64,000 nt of DNA from Membranipora membranacea (Eukaryota; Bryozoa; Gymnolaemata; Cheilostomatida; Membraniporidae), in NCBI GenBank assembly GCA_914767715.1, contig OU612069.1, forward strand, positions 13,949,387 through 14,013,386. Direction: 5' to 3'. This document shows positions 23,259 to 35,599 of this stretch, in pieces. Made by a program: the position numbers and the translations under genes. Positions within the stretch are counted from its first letter, which is position 1. Each line of letters starts with the position of its first letter. Under the pieces are notes generated by a model that saw only the letters and a program-made list of their open reading frames with translations, did no database searches and was not told the DNA's origin.

Positions 23259-24801
23259 ATGGGTAGCAAAGGCCCTTCTGCTGATGTCGATATCAATGAG
23301 GATCTCTCCATGCCTGTTGCTGATGTTTCACTTGATGAACCAACGGGACGTACCAGTGGAGATGTTGGGGGACGTGGAGGGTATGGATTCAGAATGCCAG
23401 ACTTAAATATGCCCAAATTTGGAGGTCAAGGAAAAGCTAAAAGGTGATCATCCTATTTCTTTCGACAGAATATCTTTGACAAATATCGCACTGCTAGCTT
23501 GGATTTTCAAACGCATCATAAGTTGATTTTACTATAATATTTATTGACACAATCAGTTTAAATGCATGGTCACACACTTATGAACTCGGAATTATTATTC
23601 AATGCATGAAAGACGGTGACTCCATGTTCTGAGTCAATCTTTTATGTGTAGCAATGTATCTGTTTATAGGTTCCTTGGTTTGGATTTGCACAGAAAGTTG
23701 CCTGGAATGAACCTGGGTTTAGTAGCTGCAGGTCCCTCACAAGCAGTTGCTAAATCAAAGCAATTCATTATGTCATTTTGTCATCATGCATACCTCATGC
23801 TCAATTCAAATTTGGTCTTACCAAGGAACCTAGATTTTGAAACCGATGAAGTATTGAAACTTTCGATGTTGCATATGCGCTAGCTTGCTACCCTTTCTTA
23901 AAATATTGTCACATTAATTTCACACGAGATGAGCCATACATGATTACCTTATCGTCGTCGATTTTGTTGTCAGCCCGCCTAGAGTCTTGGTTTTTAAGCC
24001 AGAGTCACTTGAAGAAATTTTGTCTCGTTGAAAGCAGCTGTAACTTTTAGATTTAATTTGGATTCTGGTGGAGTTTTAACTAATAATAATGAATAACTGT
24101 CAATACTGCTCATCGCATATTCCAAAACGATTGCGATAAAATTCAATGCTGCCACCTCTACTATACATAGCATAGTGACCATGACCTATGCCCTATGCTG
24201 ACTGGGTCTGTGTGCTTCTTTGTCAGCTTGATACAATATCTCACTGTGGTAACATGGTTGATCCCTAAGTGGCACAAGGTGAATAGAATCATATTTGCTT
24301 TTTCGTTATTGAAGTGATTTGTCCACATGAGATCGTGATGTAGATCTGAGAAATCCTTCAGTAGAAATCACAGCACAGGAAAATTTGGCTGCTGACCTTT
24401 CCCGTTCCTCCCATGATACTGATCTACCTAGGCCAAGAGCTGAAGGAAAGGATGGGGTTGGATTCAAAATGCCAAATGTTAAATTCCCTGATCTACGTGG
24501 TCACAAATCAAGAGCTGAAAATGATGCTGATCTAGCTAGTCCAAGAGCTGAAGGAAAGGATGGGGTTGGATTCAAAATGCCAAAGGTTAAATTCCCTGAT
24601 CTATGTGGTCACAAGGCAACAGCTGAAAACGATGCTGATCTACCTAGTCCAAGAGCTGAAGGAATGGATGGGGTTGGATTTAAACTGCCAAAGGTTAAAT
24701 TCCCTGATCTACATGGTCACAAGGCAACAGCTGAAAATGATGCTGATCTACCTAGTCCCAAGGCTAAAGGGAAAGGATGTTTCGGCTTCAAATTTCTGTA
24801 G
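23259..24801 (+). CDS. small AHNAK-like repeat protein
   Basis: Three exons fit with matching phases: 23259-23443 (ATG at 23259), 23670-23731 and 24344-24801 (stop TAG). Donors are AAAG/GTGATC and GCAG/GTCCCT; acceptors are TTATAG and GATGTAG. Total 705 nt, 234 aa. Exon 1 has GYGFRMPDLNMPKFGGQG and exon 3 has three full and one partial 36-residue repeats with VGFKMPKVKFPDL and NDADLPSPRAEGK. This is the MPK-x-KxP rhythm of AHNAK/periaxin repeat proteins, large scaffold proteins linked to membrane and calcium-channel complexes in vertebrates. Here only four units remain, so it is a miniature relative, possibly a fragment of a larger locus. No signal peptide. The second donor is weak, so the middle exon is the least certain part. 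Confidence 0.68.
24421..24798 (+). repeat. 108-bp coding tandem repeat
   Basis: Copies begin GATCTACCTAG at 24421, 24529, 24637 and 24745, exactly 108 bp apart. The copies are nearly identical at DNA level, including synonymous sites, which indicates recent duplication or homogenisation. The last copy is cut short by divergent KGKGCFGFKFL and the stop. Confidence 0.9.
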
Positions 24802-27145
24802 TCTTTATGGTAATGCAGAAATTGAGCCAAATCTCAAAATGGTATATAGAGATGACATCGCTGTGCAAGATCTGTCTGCAAATGTTTTTTTTCTTTACCC
24901 CAAGGCAAGGGGATCTTGATGTCTACCTCGAAATTGTGATCAATACATTAACACTGATGATGTACATCCTTTCAATTTGATCCGATCTCTACAACACTAC
25001 TTTTTGCAATAACATTAAATTTCTAACAGTGTGGATAGTGACTATTAAAATTAAAGAGAAGAAGACAAAAAACTGCCTCTCTCCCTTATTCAAACCTTAT
25101 CATTATGCTACCTCATTTGAATACACAATTCCGCTATCCATACAACGCAATATGATAAAAGAGCAGCATACAAAAGGTTGCATCAACACCAACTGCTATA
25201 CAGAAACCGAGGTAACTCATCGACATACAGTTGCTTAATATTCTCAACTGACATGAAACCTAATTTTCCTCTATTTAAAAGGTAATTCCTTGTGCTATCT
25301 GTGATTTCCAACCATAGGATCTCCGATTTTATTCAATCTGTGATTTGAGTCATGGCATCTAATAGCCTGATTATTCATCAATGTCACTTCTGCCGAGGAC
25401 AACAACGTCAATTATCTTAACTAATTGTTTTTGTTTTGACCAGCAATAATTCATTTAACCAAATAAAGATCGGGTGACCAACAATGAAGACAGTGTTGGC
25501 TGTTTGTACTGTGCTTATAATTAAATTTGACTAGGACGTGTGTGTACAGTGTAAGCTGGTTTATTCAAACGTTATAATTTAAAACTCTTGTTAATTCAGA
25601 CAAGAAGAATTGGTCCCTTCAGTCAGATCTCAATGCAATCTTACAGTACATATTACAATAAATTTTACCTTATTCTTATGTCACTTAATTCAGAATTTGC
25701 TTAATTAGAACAATTTTTTGTGGTCCCCAGAGGTTTGAATTAAGTGAACTGCACTGTATTGAATATTTGAATATAAGTTCATCAGAATGACAACATCTGA
25801 CATAAGATGAAAGGTTCAATTAGGGAAAAAACTGAAGCCCCTTACCAGTATAGCTTATATCGCTACTTGTCCATAGTTGCCCCCATAAATCAGATTGAAC
25901 ACAATGAAATTTGTTTCTATGATATGTGGGTTTTCAATAGTTCCTGGTCGGATGAACTTTACCTGTGATGCAGTGACTGTAAAACCTTGCATTTATGTCA
26001 CAAGACTTATCTGATCAGTTACAGTGTAAAGTTCATGCCCACATAATATGCTGCTGATAAGAAAGTCTTACTATAGGCATATCAGTGTTGGTACAACTAA
26101 AAGGATAGATAATAACACATCATGCTACCCTTTACCCTTTTCATTATTGCAGTGCCTTGCGAATAACCAACTCTAGCTTACACTTCAGAAAATTCATCAA
26201 TCAGGATTGAAAAATAAAATGCCATCAAGCAAAGAGAAACTTGGCAGTTAGTTCAGTATATCACAGATTTATAACTGAAGTGAGAATCGTAAGTTTTCCA
26301 ATGATTTCACCTGTACTAAAATGATGTGGTAGTTATCTGTTGTGAATGTGTTTGAATGGTGTAGCTTACCTAATTATCATTTGGTTTCTAGAGGTTTTTT
26401 GCGTGAGATCAGGCTGAGTTGTCACCTCTCGGTTTGTGTGTTTTCATAATCAGAGATTTAGCTTTAACTTCAAAGTGTGTTAGGGACTTGGAAACGAGTC
26501 ATCTGATCACTCATTGATGGACATTTTCATGTAAATTCATCAAATCAAGCGCAAACATCAATCATACCATGAATAAAGCTGATCTATTTTATCACCACCT
26601 TTCACACTAAGAGAGGGTTTATGAATTCTTCTAGACCTCTCTTTGTTCAATGGATGTGATTGCTACAATGTTTACATGCTTAGTTGTGGTCCAAAGCTCG
26701 ATACATAGTTGGCAACTTATCGCTCCACTTCATATCACCTTGTGGCCTAAGATAGTATTGTCCACTGTAATGGTGATAACAATGATTGTCTTACATGCAA
26801 GGTCTCGTTGTTTCCATATAGCAAACTCTGATATTGTTGAGATATGAATTGGTAGTAAACTTGAAGAGTATGTTATCTCGAATTCAGCAATTACTCAATG
26901 CAATCGCTTGCTTCATGTTTTATATATTCTAGTTTCCTTTGATGATTGTCGGCAGCACAAGAAACTCAAAACATCTTGGTTTATGCTATATAGTGGTTCT
27001 AATTTCGAGGTTTGTCGTCAAAACAAATGGTTTTATTGCAATAAATTTATGTATCTCCTTGATGTATTTGCCAATGCAGGTGAATTTTACTAAATGAACA
27101 GCAATGCCCTTACCTGACTAATATTATTTTCAATAATGGTAGATC
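24802..27145. other. intergenic
   Basis: No gene recognised. The region just before 27146 lies upstream of the TRIM start codon and may hold a 5' UTR and promoter, but I see no clear TATA box. Confidence 0.45.
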
Positions 27146-30100
27146 ATGGCTTCCTCAAATCCAGTAGTTGTGAGAGAAGATGTTCTGAAGAATGAGTTGC
27201 AGTGTCCTGTCTGTATGGAAGAGAAGAGATTGTTGCTTCTACCCTGTGCCCACAGATGCTGTCCAGAGTGTATCAGTAAGTTATACAAAGGTCACTCAGG
27301 TTCATGGCAAACAATATTTTGCAATGACTATTGGAAAGAGGGCAGCTTAGTTGTAAGTTCATCACTGAGAGCGATCACCTTTTTCAATCAGAATCATTCA
27401 CTTTTCTTTGGTTATTGCCATTTACTTCATGGTCAGATGTTGAAATATTTCTTTTTCATCTACAGAGGGTATAGCTGGGGAGATGGGACAGCTGGATTGT
27501 CCAACCTGTAGGTCACCAGCTCTTATACCTGACCAGGGATTCCCAGTGTGTGTTATTACAGAGCGTATCAATGATATTCTCGTTGAAGCTAGAGAGAGCA
27601 GAGAAACACCTGGAGACTCCAATAAATTAGAACCTGCAAATAAAGGTTTGAGTTGTGACATATCTTGTTGATATTATTACTAATACATCATCTTTAATTA
27701 TGTTAAAAAGGACTTTTTTGTATAAGAACCTTAGCAGACATACATTCTGAAGTCTTTATCTTTGGCAAGCAGAAATATCTTGGTGTTTGCTGTGTTGATG
27801 ACCACCTGCATAAAGTATTCTGTTCAAGTTTTGGCCTATATTGTTGTTTCTTTTTATTGCAGTTGATACTTTAAACTGTGAAATATGTCTGGAAGAGAAA
27901 GTGAATGTCCGATGTGACAAGTGTAGGCGATTCCTCTGCTATCGGTAAGAGGCTGTCATTGTAATGTGATATTTGCAGATGAGACATTGTAGGATTTTAA
28001 AGAATTATTCTATGTCACGATTCAATTGGGAGCAGAAGATAAACACTACAAAACAACAAATTAAAATGGTTGGAAGATTTTAGTTTAGTCAAATATTTTT
28101 GAAGTTTACACACTTGGAATCAGGGTACCTTGAAGTATGCGGAGGTTTTTTTAATTTGCATTGGATTCTTCTATCATTGGGCAGTTAAGCCATGTAATTC
28201 AAGTCTACTTTTCCAATTTTAAACAGATGTGCCATAGGCAATGAAGAGTGCACAAAAGAGAATAAGCAGCATGGCACCAAATTGATTGAGCAGATATTTG
28301 ACGACAGTTTACATCAGTTAAACCAGTGGCAGGAGCAAACTCGAATTGAGGTATGGTTACAAGGTAGCTGATTTGATAAACAGTGATGAATCAAGTAAAC
28401 GCAGTGTTTCCCTATAATTTTCTCGAATCATTACACTAATAAAGACCTAGCTTTGGGATGAGCCGATCAGTTGATATAAATGGCAAGTGAAAAGGATTCA
28501 CGGAATGTTTGCAGGTGGGCAATGCAAATGAACTGCTGTCACCTCTGAGTAATGAACAGGCAGCCTTAGAGAATGAGAAAGAAGAACTAGAGAGAAGACT
28601 TCAGGCAATAACTCAGAGGATAACAACAGTGAAGCAGAGCATCAGTGAGGAACAGAAGACACTGGATGAAAAATCTTCTTTACTGAAAGTTACAGAGATG
28701 ATCGAGTCAGAAGGTGACCTTGTGGAGATTATCAGGCTTACAGAGCAGATTTGTGGTGAGTCACAGTCTGTTTAGTTGTGAGTTTTGAATATGAATCAGG
28801 GAGTTTTACTGGATTAGTGTGTATGGTGGTTTTCACATTGAAGCATCCATAAAAATAATATTGGCTTCATCAATTATGCTGTTGTCAGTTAATCAGCTTC
28901 ACTACAAAACCATCTTGCACAACCTGACCCTAACCTCAACCCTTAAAGGGCAACCAAGGTTTCAAACAACTTCTCATTGATGGCCATTGATTAATAGCAG
29001 ATTGCACCTTCTGCATGGGGAAAAAGACAAAATATAATTCGGGTGATTATTCAGCCAGAATTCTTGTGAAACATTTCTTCCATCAGGTACTCAAACTCAG
29101 CTAAAAGAGAATACCACATAGCAGTTTCCTGTTCCTGTTATTATTTAGCCTGTGCTCTATAATTATTACAGCAAAGTCTTGGAACCTCCCCTAAACTGAA
29201 GTGTTACCCAGCTTAGAGTCAGCAACTACTTTGAGTTTTGCATCGCGTAATGCACAAAGCTGATGCTGCCCAGCACATTATTTGCTACCCATTAATGCAT
29301 TGCTGCGAAACCCTGGTTGCCCTTTAAGATAATAATACTGAAATATAGGTTGAGAAAAATTACAGATAAATCAAGTTATCTTACAACTGTATTGTTGCCT
29401 CTATTATAGTTTCTCAGGAACGGCTTCCTCCGCCTGCCTTTAGGTCACCAGCATCTCTTCAGTTTGTCTCTCAACATTCAACAGGAACCCAGTGTGCCGC
29501 TGTAGATCACAGCAGCACAACCAATGACATACTTCTGGGGTGCGCTGACAGTGTGAAGGTGTACAATAGGGGCACCAGTAGAATAATAGATACAGCTAAA
29601 TATGTTTCAGCAAAATTAGTAGAGTTTAAAGATGAGATCTTCATCTCTCATCATGATGACAATCAATCTGCCATTCACGTTGTTGGAATTAACATAGAAG
29701 CAAAAACTAGTGTGGCGCTGTATTCCTTCCCTATGAAGACAAATAAAGCATCATTTTTGAGCGTATCAGACCTCTACATCGCCTCATTGGACAGGGACAC
29801 TCACTCCATAAAGCTCTACGATAGAAAAATGAGAGAAGCTGAAGCTACAGCCGCCCCTACAAGCGCTTTCCGCAAGTTTTTCTCTAAAAGACAACAGCAT
29901 TCACGACTCCAAACAATAACATTACCTGAGTTTGAAAACCTGTTCAACTTGTGCTTCTTACCTGATGGTGACCTACTTGTGACTGGATACGGCAATGACA
30001 AGTACCTGCTGAACAAGTACAGATTGGGAGGAGACCCCAGATTGATTTGGACGTGTGACCAGCTACCTGATGCCTGTGGAATAGCTGTGTCTGCAAGCGG

Positions 30101-31569
30101 CCTCATCTTTGCAAGCAAAATCAGAGGCAAGACAATCTATGTGGTTAGCCCTGAAGGTAAGCAATGATGAAAGCCCATCAAAGAGAAAATGATCATGATA
30201 ATAATAATAATTATAATTTATGATGTTAAAGACGTTGTTTGAGGCTGCTCTTTTATATCACATCTTATTCTCCATATTTTATTCTATCATGTGAGCGATT
30301 TTCAGCTTTATAATCCAAATATTGAGGAAGTTATGGCCTCTCAAACTTCCAAGGTGATGGCAATTTATCGGCAGTAAGAATCAGCCGGCAATCCCTAGGG
30401 TACGTCACTAACACTGAATTAGAATCTTCTCATGGAATGGAAATGGTATTACATTGTTATACGGTTAGAACACTCAACACAGGGATTCATCTTATTTTGA
30501 TCTGATTGGCTGTCCCTACTAGCATGAATAATATAGCCTGGGAAATTGTCTTGTTTACAAAACAGCAAACACTTATGAAATACCTTCAACTTCGATGATT
30601 GGGGCATTTCTTGATTGCTACTAGCGACTGGCTATTCTTGCAAGCCCTTTGTTTGGCAAAATAAAGCTAATGCTGCTATTCTAGATGTGGAATTCAATGG
30701 TCAGTAATAAATAAATGTTGATGATCAAAATGTTCAAATCTGTAACGGTCTCGAACCCAGGTCCAAATGGCTTTGCAGGCGACGCCACTAATACTCAGCT
30801 ATATTGTTTACTGGCTAACCTAGTTGGTCCAAGTGGCGTCATGGTAGGATATGGTGGATATAGGTATGTGGACCCTGGGTTCGATTCCCACCCAGGTCTG
30901 AATTTTGATCATCATCTTATCTGTGTGATTATTAGTGTATTAACTAATAACTCATAATGTCTATGCCACATGTCTATGGTTGTGACATACCCCAGGGGAA
31001 ACATGGAAGTTTGAGAGGCCATAACTTCCTCAATATTTGGATTCTAAAGCTGAAAATCGCTCACATGATAGAGAAAAATATGGAGAATAAGATGTGATAC
31101 AAAAGAGCAGCCTCAAACAAAGTCTTTAATTCAGGTTTTTATTATTTTAAATCGGCATGTTGGCACCTATGGTTGACAATGGATCAGGCCCATAAATACA
31201 GGAGGTCCACTGTGTTTTTGTGTGCAATAAAATAAGATTTCCTCTTGCCAGTTACACCGGGCAAAGGTATAGGTGACAGAAAAAGAAATAATATATAACA
31301 ATAGAAGAGAGAGCTCATTTTCCTGGGATCAAACTGGCTTGAACAATTATGTCAGGATTCCAACAATTAACAATCAATTGTTCTGTGCTTCTCATATCAA
31401 AGAGACAATGCAAACAATAAACTTGTCCTACTATTCAGGGAAGAAAATGGATCACTACACATTAGCAAGTCTGCCAGATCACTATGAAGACATCAGTGTA
31501 AGTGGGGATGAACTTGCTGTGGCTGGATGGAGAGAGAACAAACTTCTTCTGTTTAAGATTATGTGGTAA
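27146..31569 (+). CDS. TRIM-type E3 ubiquitin ligase: RING, B-box, coiled coil, beta-propeller-like C-terminus
   Basis: Seven exons join in frame to 1794 nt, 597 aa: 27146-27275, 27466-27645, 27863-27944, 28227-28350, 28515-28755, 29410-30156, 31280-31569 (TAA). The RING begins at residue 20 (CPVC, then CAHRCCPEC at 34-42) and closes with CPTC in exon 2. The B-box-like zinc finger is in exons 3-4 (CEICLEEK, CDKC, CYRC, EEC, KQHGTK). Exons 4-5 give a coiled coil (NEKEELERRLQAITQRI). Exons 6-7 contain NHL/propeller-like strands (NLCFLPDGDLLVTGYGND, GIAVSASGLIFASKIRG, ISVSGDELAVAGWRENKLL). Such proteins transfer ubiquitin in the cytosol, often in innate immunity or RNA control. The last acceptor (GGTGACAG/AA at 31279) was chosen by phase; the more upstream TTGCCAG hits stops. 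A decayed inverted copy lies at 62.3-64.0 kb. Confidence 0.85.
28947..29323. mobile_element. 377-bp MITE flanked by TTAA, in TRIM intron 5
   Basis: Terminal inverted repeats are AGGGCAACCAAGGTTTC at the left and GAAACCCTGGTTGCCCT at the right. TTAA stands at 28943-28946 and 29324-29327, the target duplication expected of the piggyBac superfamily. No coding capacity. Confidence 0.8.
30230..31125. mobile_element. 896-bp element with ~125-bp terminal inverted repeats and TTAA flanks, in TRIM intron 6
   Basis: The left arm, with TTGTTTGAGGCTGCTCTTTT and ATTGAGGAAGTTATGGCC, is mirrored by the right arm at 31003-31125. TTAA is found at 30226-30229 and 31126-31129. The interior holds a tRNA-like B box (GGTTCGATTCCCACC near 30880) and its near-inverse around 30750, suggesting a nested SINE. 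Non-autonomous. Confidence 0.78.
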
Positions 31570-33114
31570 ACATTAAATAGAGCAGAAGACATTCAATATA
31601 CAGATGGGTGCTATAAAAATGACCCATGTATTATGTAGTTTATTAGTATTGAGTACAGTACAGATAACCACAATTATCGGCAGTATAGAAGAATGCCGTC
31701 GACAAAGTGCAACAGCCGACGGTTGCCTGTTCAGACAAGTCTAAGGTGGAAAGGGTGCAGATCAAAGTATCATGATCTCTAGGAATTTTGGTAGCGTCAT
31801 AGCTATAAAGTGAGAGGTCCCCTGTTCGGTTTTTGCTCTAGTGTAAAGGGATCAACTGCATGTAAGAGAGAAATAAACCTTTTATTGTTTTAATATTATA
31901 TTATTCTCTGATGATTATTTTCTAATAGCCGATATTTATCACTATCATTTTTTGACAGGTTCTAGTTAAATATTTCAATACGATTATTAGCCATTGTACC
32001 TTATGTCATTTATTCGGATCATGTCTATCTTATTTATGCCACAGACTAGGGTCACTACACTTACATTCCAATAAAATAAAATAACTTGAGTCACTTTTAA
32101 TGACACCTGTGAGACGGCTGACAACCTGCTTAGTGGGGGGGGGGGGGGGGTGTAGGAACAACTGCCGCCCCTAAAAGCTAAATAAAGTGGCCTAAAATAT
32201 TGTAATTTAACATTCTACATCTGAGTCAGAGCTCAGGCAAAGAAGTTAAGTCAAGACAGGGTCCCATTTGGCTTTATACTTCTTAAAATGCTATGGAGGG
32301 TCACCATTCATGAACCCCTCAGCATAAGCTAACTAGAGCAGCCTCACAAAGACCCCCCTCAAAAATCAATGCTTCCCGAAACAGACCTACCTTGATCAGG
32401 ATACTTTGGTGCACAAGCAATACCGAATAATGATCGTTATCTTGGAAAGTTTGCTTTCCCCTTGTTATCCTACTCTACCCAAATTCTGCCAGCAGCTTTT
32501 TCAGCAAGATTGGTAAAATCGATTTATATTTTTGCTTCAATCATGTGCCACCTGCAGAAGAGGTATACACTTGAGGGTGCTGGGGCTAGAACAACAAACC
32601 TAGAAAGCTCCCCTTATGGGACTCGAACTCACAACTCCTGTGACAACAGTCACCTTGCAGTGAATAGCAAGCTCGCTAACCGATTGCCTCATCACACCTT
32701 TTCCAAAAAAAGGAAAGGATGAAAGGCGCTAATTGCCGGCTTTTCACTACTCACAGATGTGTCCCATAGCATAATGCACTCCACCATCGCCACACTTTGT
32801 AACTTTGTTGTTCCTGGTCACAAAAGAAACAATAAACTTGTCATTGAACAACAATGTTCCCAGCTAACAGCACATGTAGAACATTGTATTCAATGGAGAA
32901 TTCAATGCATATGCGGGTCAGATTAAATTGTACTGGTACTTTTTGAGGAGCTGATTTAAATATCCCTCCTCATCAATAACAATAAGATTAATTTGAAGTT
33001 GTGCTCTCTCTGATCAGGGGAAAACAACTGTTCAGAATAATTTATTTCATTTCAACAGCAGTTAATAATACCTCCTAAGTCCAAAAGGGTTGTACAATCT
33101 GATATGGTAAACCA
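31570..33114. other. intergenic with SINE and repeats
   Basis: Holds the TRIM 3' flank, a 16-G run at 32135-32150 and a tRNA-derived SINE on the minus strand at about 32555-32700 (B box GAGTTCGAGTCCC). The piece at 32845-32940 (AATGGAGAATTCAATGCATATG) matches the inverted sequence at 61720-61830, part of the inverted duplication. Confidence 0.55.
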
Positions 33115-34620
33115 ATGGGAATTCACATATCTGCTATAAGAAAGTTCATAGAGGATTATCCTGGAGAGGCATCAGAACGGCTCACAACTTCTCAAATATA
33201 CTCCCCCTTTGTTAATCCGGAGACAGAGGGCACAAAACTGTGAATATATTCACAAGTATGTGGATGTCAAGGATGAAAGTACAGGTAAACCCATGGTAGA
33301 TAGAGCTACTGTCTTTGTCTCGCACGCATGGAGGTATCCGTTCTATCATGTTGTGGTGGACTCATGGAGCAACATGACAGTAAAGATCCCGACGCGTATT
33401 AATGGTTTGACCTCTTAACAAACAATCACCAACAATCAAAATGAGATCGCATCCTAAGACTTTGGATGGTTTAGTGAGACATTCAGGAATGGCGTAAAAG
33501 ACATCAGTCAAGTCTTACATGTACTTTCACCCTGGAATGACCCAATGCCTGTGAGCAGATGTTGGTGTCTATTTGAGATTGACAACGCGCTCGATGAGTC
33601 AGATGTTAAGCTCTCAATCAATCATCCAAACAGTGAAATAAGTGACTTGAAATCTGGTGTTATTAAAGGTCTGGAATGTATCGTCGATGCTTTATCAGAT
33701 ATTACAAGCAGCAAAGGCCGAAGCCAAAAGTGAGTCTGAGAGAGAGATGATCTTCGAGGTCATCCGAAAGACAGCCAGTGTATTCTCTCATGTCAATCAG
33801 AAAGTGAAAGATGGATTGATCAGCTTCAGGCCGTAGCTGATCAAGGGGGAGACAATTCTGGTCTCATCTCATATTGTGCTTATGTGATGCAGGAGTTTGG
33901 GTTCCTGGATGCAGCTCTTTCTCTCCAATCTGATGCACTAGATATCAAACTCAAGGAATCAGAGGATGACTTCAGTAAGGACCAAAAAGTCGCCAACCAC
34001 TATATGGGGCTTGCAAATATTCATTATGCAAAAGAGGAGTATGACAAAGCTTTGGAATGTCACTACAAAGCAATATCCTCCAAACTAAGTCTGTTAGGTG
34101 AGAATCATCCCGATGTGGCTGCCTCCTATAATAACATCGCAAATGTGTACGATGTCAGAGGCAACTTTAGTGAAGCTCTAGAATACTACAGTAAAGCGCT
34201 TACGATTGACCTCGAGACGCTAGGAGAAGACCATCCAGATGTAGATAAATCCTACCACAATATAGCCGGCGTTTACTATGAGAGGGATGATCTGGAACAA
34301 GCTCTCACATACTATGAGAAATTGCTCAAAATCGGAATAAACCATCCTGGTGAGAATCATCCACGTGTAGCTAATTCCCTTCGTAACGTATTTGAATAGA
34401 AAGGTGATGCTGATAAAGCCCTGGAATACAACCATAAAGCCCTAACAATCAGACTGCATACATTTTGTGAGAACCATCCTGATGTAGGATTGTCTTATAA
34501 CAATTTAGCCAATATTTATGATAATGAGGGCGAAGATGAGAAAGCTTTGCATTATTATCTCAAGTCGCTAACAATCAGAATAAATACACTAGGAGATGAT
34601 CTGTCGGCACACAGGATTTA
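33115..34620 (+). pseudogene. FVSHAW (TIR-like) - TPR protein gene, inactivated
   Basis: Parts of one protein are spread over several frames. An N-terminal MGIHISAIRKFIEDYPGE at 33115 stops at TGA near 33240. Then NCEYIHKYVDVKDE and ATVFVSHAWRYPF (33240-33360) lie in a second frame. FDLLTNN and a WFSETFRNGVKDISQ-VLSPWNDPMPVSRCWCLFEID block follow in shifted frames (33400-33600). ESEREMIFEVIRKTA is in another frame. Next come kinesin-light-chain-like TPRs (ALEYYSKALTIDLETLGEDHPDV and relatives) from 33884, broken by TAG at 34397 and read on to TAG at 34618. That is at least four frameshifts or stops in conserved blocks, with no introns to explain them. The family pairs a TIR-like 'SHAW' fold with TPRs, perhaps in signalling or defence. 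A shorter inverted copy is at 61 kb. Confidence 0.8.
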
Positions 34621-35156
34621 GTAAATTCCGGTAGTTTTATGGCCAGGTATCTTATGTTTACGCTATTTTTCATACTGTGATTATTTGCCGTGCTATCGCA
34701 CAATAATAGAATATAAACATGATGCATTTGTAACTCAATGAGTTAATAAAGTAATTGCTCTGCTAAAATGCACCAAATTTTTTTCTTTCAAACTCATTTA
34801 GCTAGGCTGCTCAGATATCAAACCCAGCCAATCAGCATGTAGAAAATTATCCATAGCAATGTTTCAAAAGTACCAGGATATTGTGGACAACTAGCAGATT
34901 TCATCCATATATGTCATGAAAAGAAAAGTAAAAATGAGTAAAGACATTTGTTTAGTTTCTGTACAGGTGAGGCAAACTCTGCCCAGGTATTGAGCAACAA
35001 AAAGCTTGAGAAAGCAAGATGGTGATCTTGCAGCAAGGTTCAACTACAGACTCAATCTACGTATCCTGTCTGAGGACAGTGAGCCACCTCATATATAGGG
35101 TAGATATCATGTTGATTACAGAAGGGAAAATAGATTATGTTCAGGTTTAATCACTA

Positions 35157-35340
35157 CGCCACACCAATTTTAGGGGTTACCAAAGCATGAGTTTAACTTC
35201 CATTTGCATCGGTTCATATTCCTTCGGTTTAAATCCCGGCTGCAGCAGATTGTATATGAAGTTTTGTCACAATGCGCTTCCGTGCTAATTTTGAGGTCGA
35301 GCTGAGGCTATTTTCAGAGCTATTCGAGCCATCAAAACAT
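35157..35340. repeat. segment matching 59880-60130 in inverted orientation
   Basis: Shares GGGGTTACC-AGCATG, CTTCCATTTGCATCGGTTC, TCCTTCGGTT and AATTTTGAGGTCGAGCTGAG with the complement of 59880-60130. It carries a B-box-like GGTTTAAATCCCGGC, so it may itself be an old tRNA-derived repeat, but its position fits the inverted duplication. Confidence 0.6.
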
Positions 35341-35599
35341 CTGAAGGTTCGCACTGATCTAAAAGGGTCAGCTCCCACTAAGCACTAAGTTACCTCTTCT
35401 TTAATCAAATGACTTTATGAGAATCAGTTTAATAGGACGGCGTTCATTAATCCTCATTCACCAGGAAAGTCTCGTCACCACAACACTTTCAAACATTGAA
35501 ACTCGCAATGAGGTTCTCTGTTCTAAGACTGGTAAGATTCATCCTCTTAAGAGCAATTTGCTATTCCGTACCCCTCTGAGGGCCAATTAGAATACATTA

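Noticed and set aside
29816-30130. 104-codon minus-strand frame
   Set aside because: Antisense shadow of the TRIM propeller exon.
32462-32722. 86-codon plus-strand frame containing SSPYGTRTHN
   Set aside because: The GTRTHN-type peptide is the usual translation of a tRNA B-box region in a SINE.
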